A program made the position numbers and the translations under genes. Shown piece by piece: positions 62,888-64,000 of a stretch of 64,000 nucleotides of DNA. The notes below the pieces were generated by a model. It was not told where the DNA came from, did no database searches, and saw nothing but the letters and a program-made list of their open reading frames with translations. Origin of the DNA: Parasphingopyxis sp. (GTDB lineage: Bacteria; Pseudomonadota; Alphaproteobacteria; Sphingomonadales; Sphingomonadaceae); assembly GCF_028279465.1 (NCBI RefSeq), contig NZ_JANQNS010000017.1:1-64000 (forward strand). Direction: 5' to 3'. Within the stretch, counting starts at the first letter, position 1, and the number at the start of each line of letters is the position of its first letter.

Positions 62888-62894
62888 GCGTGCC

Positions 62895-63386
62895 TTAGAG
62901 GAAGTAGCGCATCCGGATGCTCTGGACATCGCCACGCGGGCTCAGCCGGAAACGCGCCGAAGAGAAGCGCGGCGGGCCGAAGGAGAAACGCGGGTTCCGG
63001 GAAAAGCCGATGCCCTCGCGCGGGATTCCGGCGAAGCGATCGAGCCGCGAATTGCCATTCTCGTCATGCAGGATGGCGATCGCATAATCGCCCGAGGGCA
63101 GGTTGGCGAAGCGCACCGAGCGCGTCTCGGCAACGCGGAAGCTTTCGCGGGTCGCTGCCGGGTCATTCTCGCAATCCGGGAAATGATCGGCATCGCGCGT
63201 CACGCAGATGTGGAGCAGGCCGTCATCCGACCGCAAATCCTCCACATTGACTTCAAGCTGGCCGCTCGGGCTGACCCCGCCGAGCATGAGGAAAGCTGCC
63301 GCTGCCGCGCCGGCCTTCGCCGTCGAAGCTGCCCAGCCCCGTGTCCGTCCGGCAGAGCCGGTCCCAGAACCGGAAATATAACCCAT
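62895..63386 (-). CDS. DUF2141 exported protein
   Basis: A 163-residue protein with the DUF2141 core: GQLEVNVEDLRSDDGLLHICVT, VRFANLPSGDYAIAILHDENGNSRLDR and GFSRNPRFSFGPPRF. Mostly beta strands. Its start is uncertain: ATGs at 63386 and 63407 give an N-terminal hydrophobic signal but overlap the end of the desaturase gene by more than 100 bases; a later start at 63287 (MLGGVSPSGQ) lacks most of the signal. It lies 8 bases upstream of the serine hydrolase start. Confidence 0.8.
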   Translation of the reverse strand: MGYISGSGTGSAGRTRGWAASTAKAGAAAAAFLMLGGVSPSGQLEVNVEDLRSDDGLLHICVTRDADHFPDCENDPAATRESFRVAETRSVRFANLPSGDYAIAILHDENGNSRLDRFAGIPREGIGFSRNPRFSFGPPRFSSARFRLSPRGDVQSIRMRYFL

Positions 63387-64000
63387 AATTACACCTATAG
63401 TCTGCATGATGCCGCTGATGATGGCTCGCGGTGATGAGCCAGCGACCTGCTACCCCTTTGACTATGAACCTAGGGAAAATCTCCCAACCCATGTGATTTG
63501 TCACCCCCATTATCGTCATAATGGCCAAAACAACAGCCAAAGCGACGATATGGATGGGGATCACGAAAATCATGAGCGGAACGAAGATGGCAAGCGTCGC
63601 CGCTTCGATCGGATGGAAGCTCATCGCCGCCCAGGCCGTGGGTGGGCGGCTGGCATGGTGAACGGCATGCGCGAGGCGGAAAATGCGCGGCCGGTGCATC
63701 CAGCGATGCGTCCAGTAAAACCATGTGTCCTGGGCGAACAGATAGAGGAAAATCGATACCGGCACATACCAGAGCGGATAGGCCGTTATGTCGCTATAGA
63801 TCAGCGTCCAGCCATGTGTGTTCCAGCCCCAGGCGACGATGCCTGCCGGTACGCCATAGATCGCCGCGCTGAGCAGCGACCAGTAGATTTCCTTGCCGAT
63901 CTGCGGGCGCAGCGCGCTATATAATCCGGGCCGCACCCGGCCGGTCAGCCAGGCGAAAAAGCCGCTCGCCGCCAGATAGCGCAGGCCTACGATCAGCGTC
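63253..64000 (-). CDS. Sterol desaturase family protein (partial)
   Basis: The frame runs off the right edge of the window; 249 codons are visible. Histidine boxes of the membrane di-iron family appear as HRWMHRPRIFRLAHAVHHASR and ASHHQRHHADYRCNYG, with several spans around them. FYWTHRWMH and YGLYFRFWDRLCRTDTGLG are characteristic. The N-terminus lies outside. The C-terminal tail continues about 30 residues beyond the usual end and overlaps the DUF2141 gene. Confidence 0.88.
   Translation of the reverse strand, partial: TLIVGLRYLAASGFFAWLTGRVRPGLYSALRPQIGKEIYWSLLSAAIYGVPAGIVAWGWNTHGWTLIYSDITAYPLWYVPVSIFLYLFAQDTWFYWTHRWMHRPRIFRLAHAVHHASRPPTAWAAMSFHPIEAATLAIFVPLMIFVIPIHIVALAVVLAIMTIMGVTNHMGWEIFPRFIVKGVAGRWLITASHHQRHHADYRCNYGLYFRFWDRLCRTDTGLGSFDGEGRRGSGSFPHARRGQPERPA

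Overview
This window comes from a GC-rich alphaproteobacterium, most likely a member of the Sphingomonadales. The signs are a GC-rich genome with strong third-position GC, DUF4402 surface proteins, a TonB-dependent receptor, an Atm1-type exporter, a glnK-amtB pair, and palindromic repeats of the CCCCTCCCGC type. It is ordinary chromosome: no rRNA, tRNA, CRISPR array, phage module or complete insertion sequence was seen. Genes are dense, often overlap by 4 bases (ATGA), and form short operons on both strands.

Layout. 1-140: palindromic repeat element plus an orphan arm. 0.1-8.7 kb: polA with a polysaccharide flippase, an MFS transporter, nadB preceded by a DUF559 cassette bounded by inverted repeats, and an ABC-2 type ATPase. 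8.9-16.3 kb: convergent DUF4402 genes, a zinc-ribbon protein, tldD with a CPBP protease, a PNPOx-like/DUF2007/patatin operon, and glnK-amtB. 16.4-24.6 kb: sterol-desaturase operon, recQ, PQQ-type sugar dehydrogenase, and a DJ-1/PfpI operon divergent from a GlxA-type regulator. 24.6-34.9 kb: Atm1-type exporter, winged-helix/TM protein convergent with a TonB receptor, DUF72/DUF1838, a probable sigma-54 transcription unit of two tandem membrane micropeptides plus a mini-PspC, and ung. 35-47.9 kb: two membrane proteins sharing a module, a flavin monooxygenase and the broken tail of a second copy, a GGDEF protein, metY, an S41 peptidase, GFA and globin genes, and a DUF427 gene carrying a 132-bp palindromic element in frame. 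48-53 kb: an AT-richer stretch of orphan genes, including a possible HEPN protein and a micro-ORF resembling the ThiC tail, followed by periplasmic RidA and thiC under a TPP riboswitch. 53-64 kb: VOC, DUF2569, a second flavin monooxygenase, MipA, dinB, an AraC regulator with hydrolase and aldo/keto reductase, a serine hydrolase, DUF2141, and a sterol desaturase cut by the window edge.

The most unusual items are the in-frame palindromic element in the DUF427 gene and its relative at the left edge, the DUF559 cassette whose bounding repeats are themselves coding, the sigma-54/micropeptide/PspC unit, and the ThiC-tail micro-ORF next to a possible HEPN gene. All functional statements are inferences from sequence; no database or structure calculation was run.
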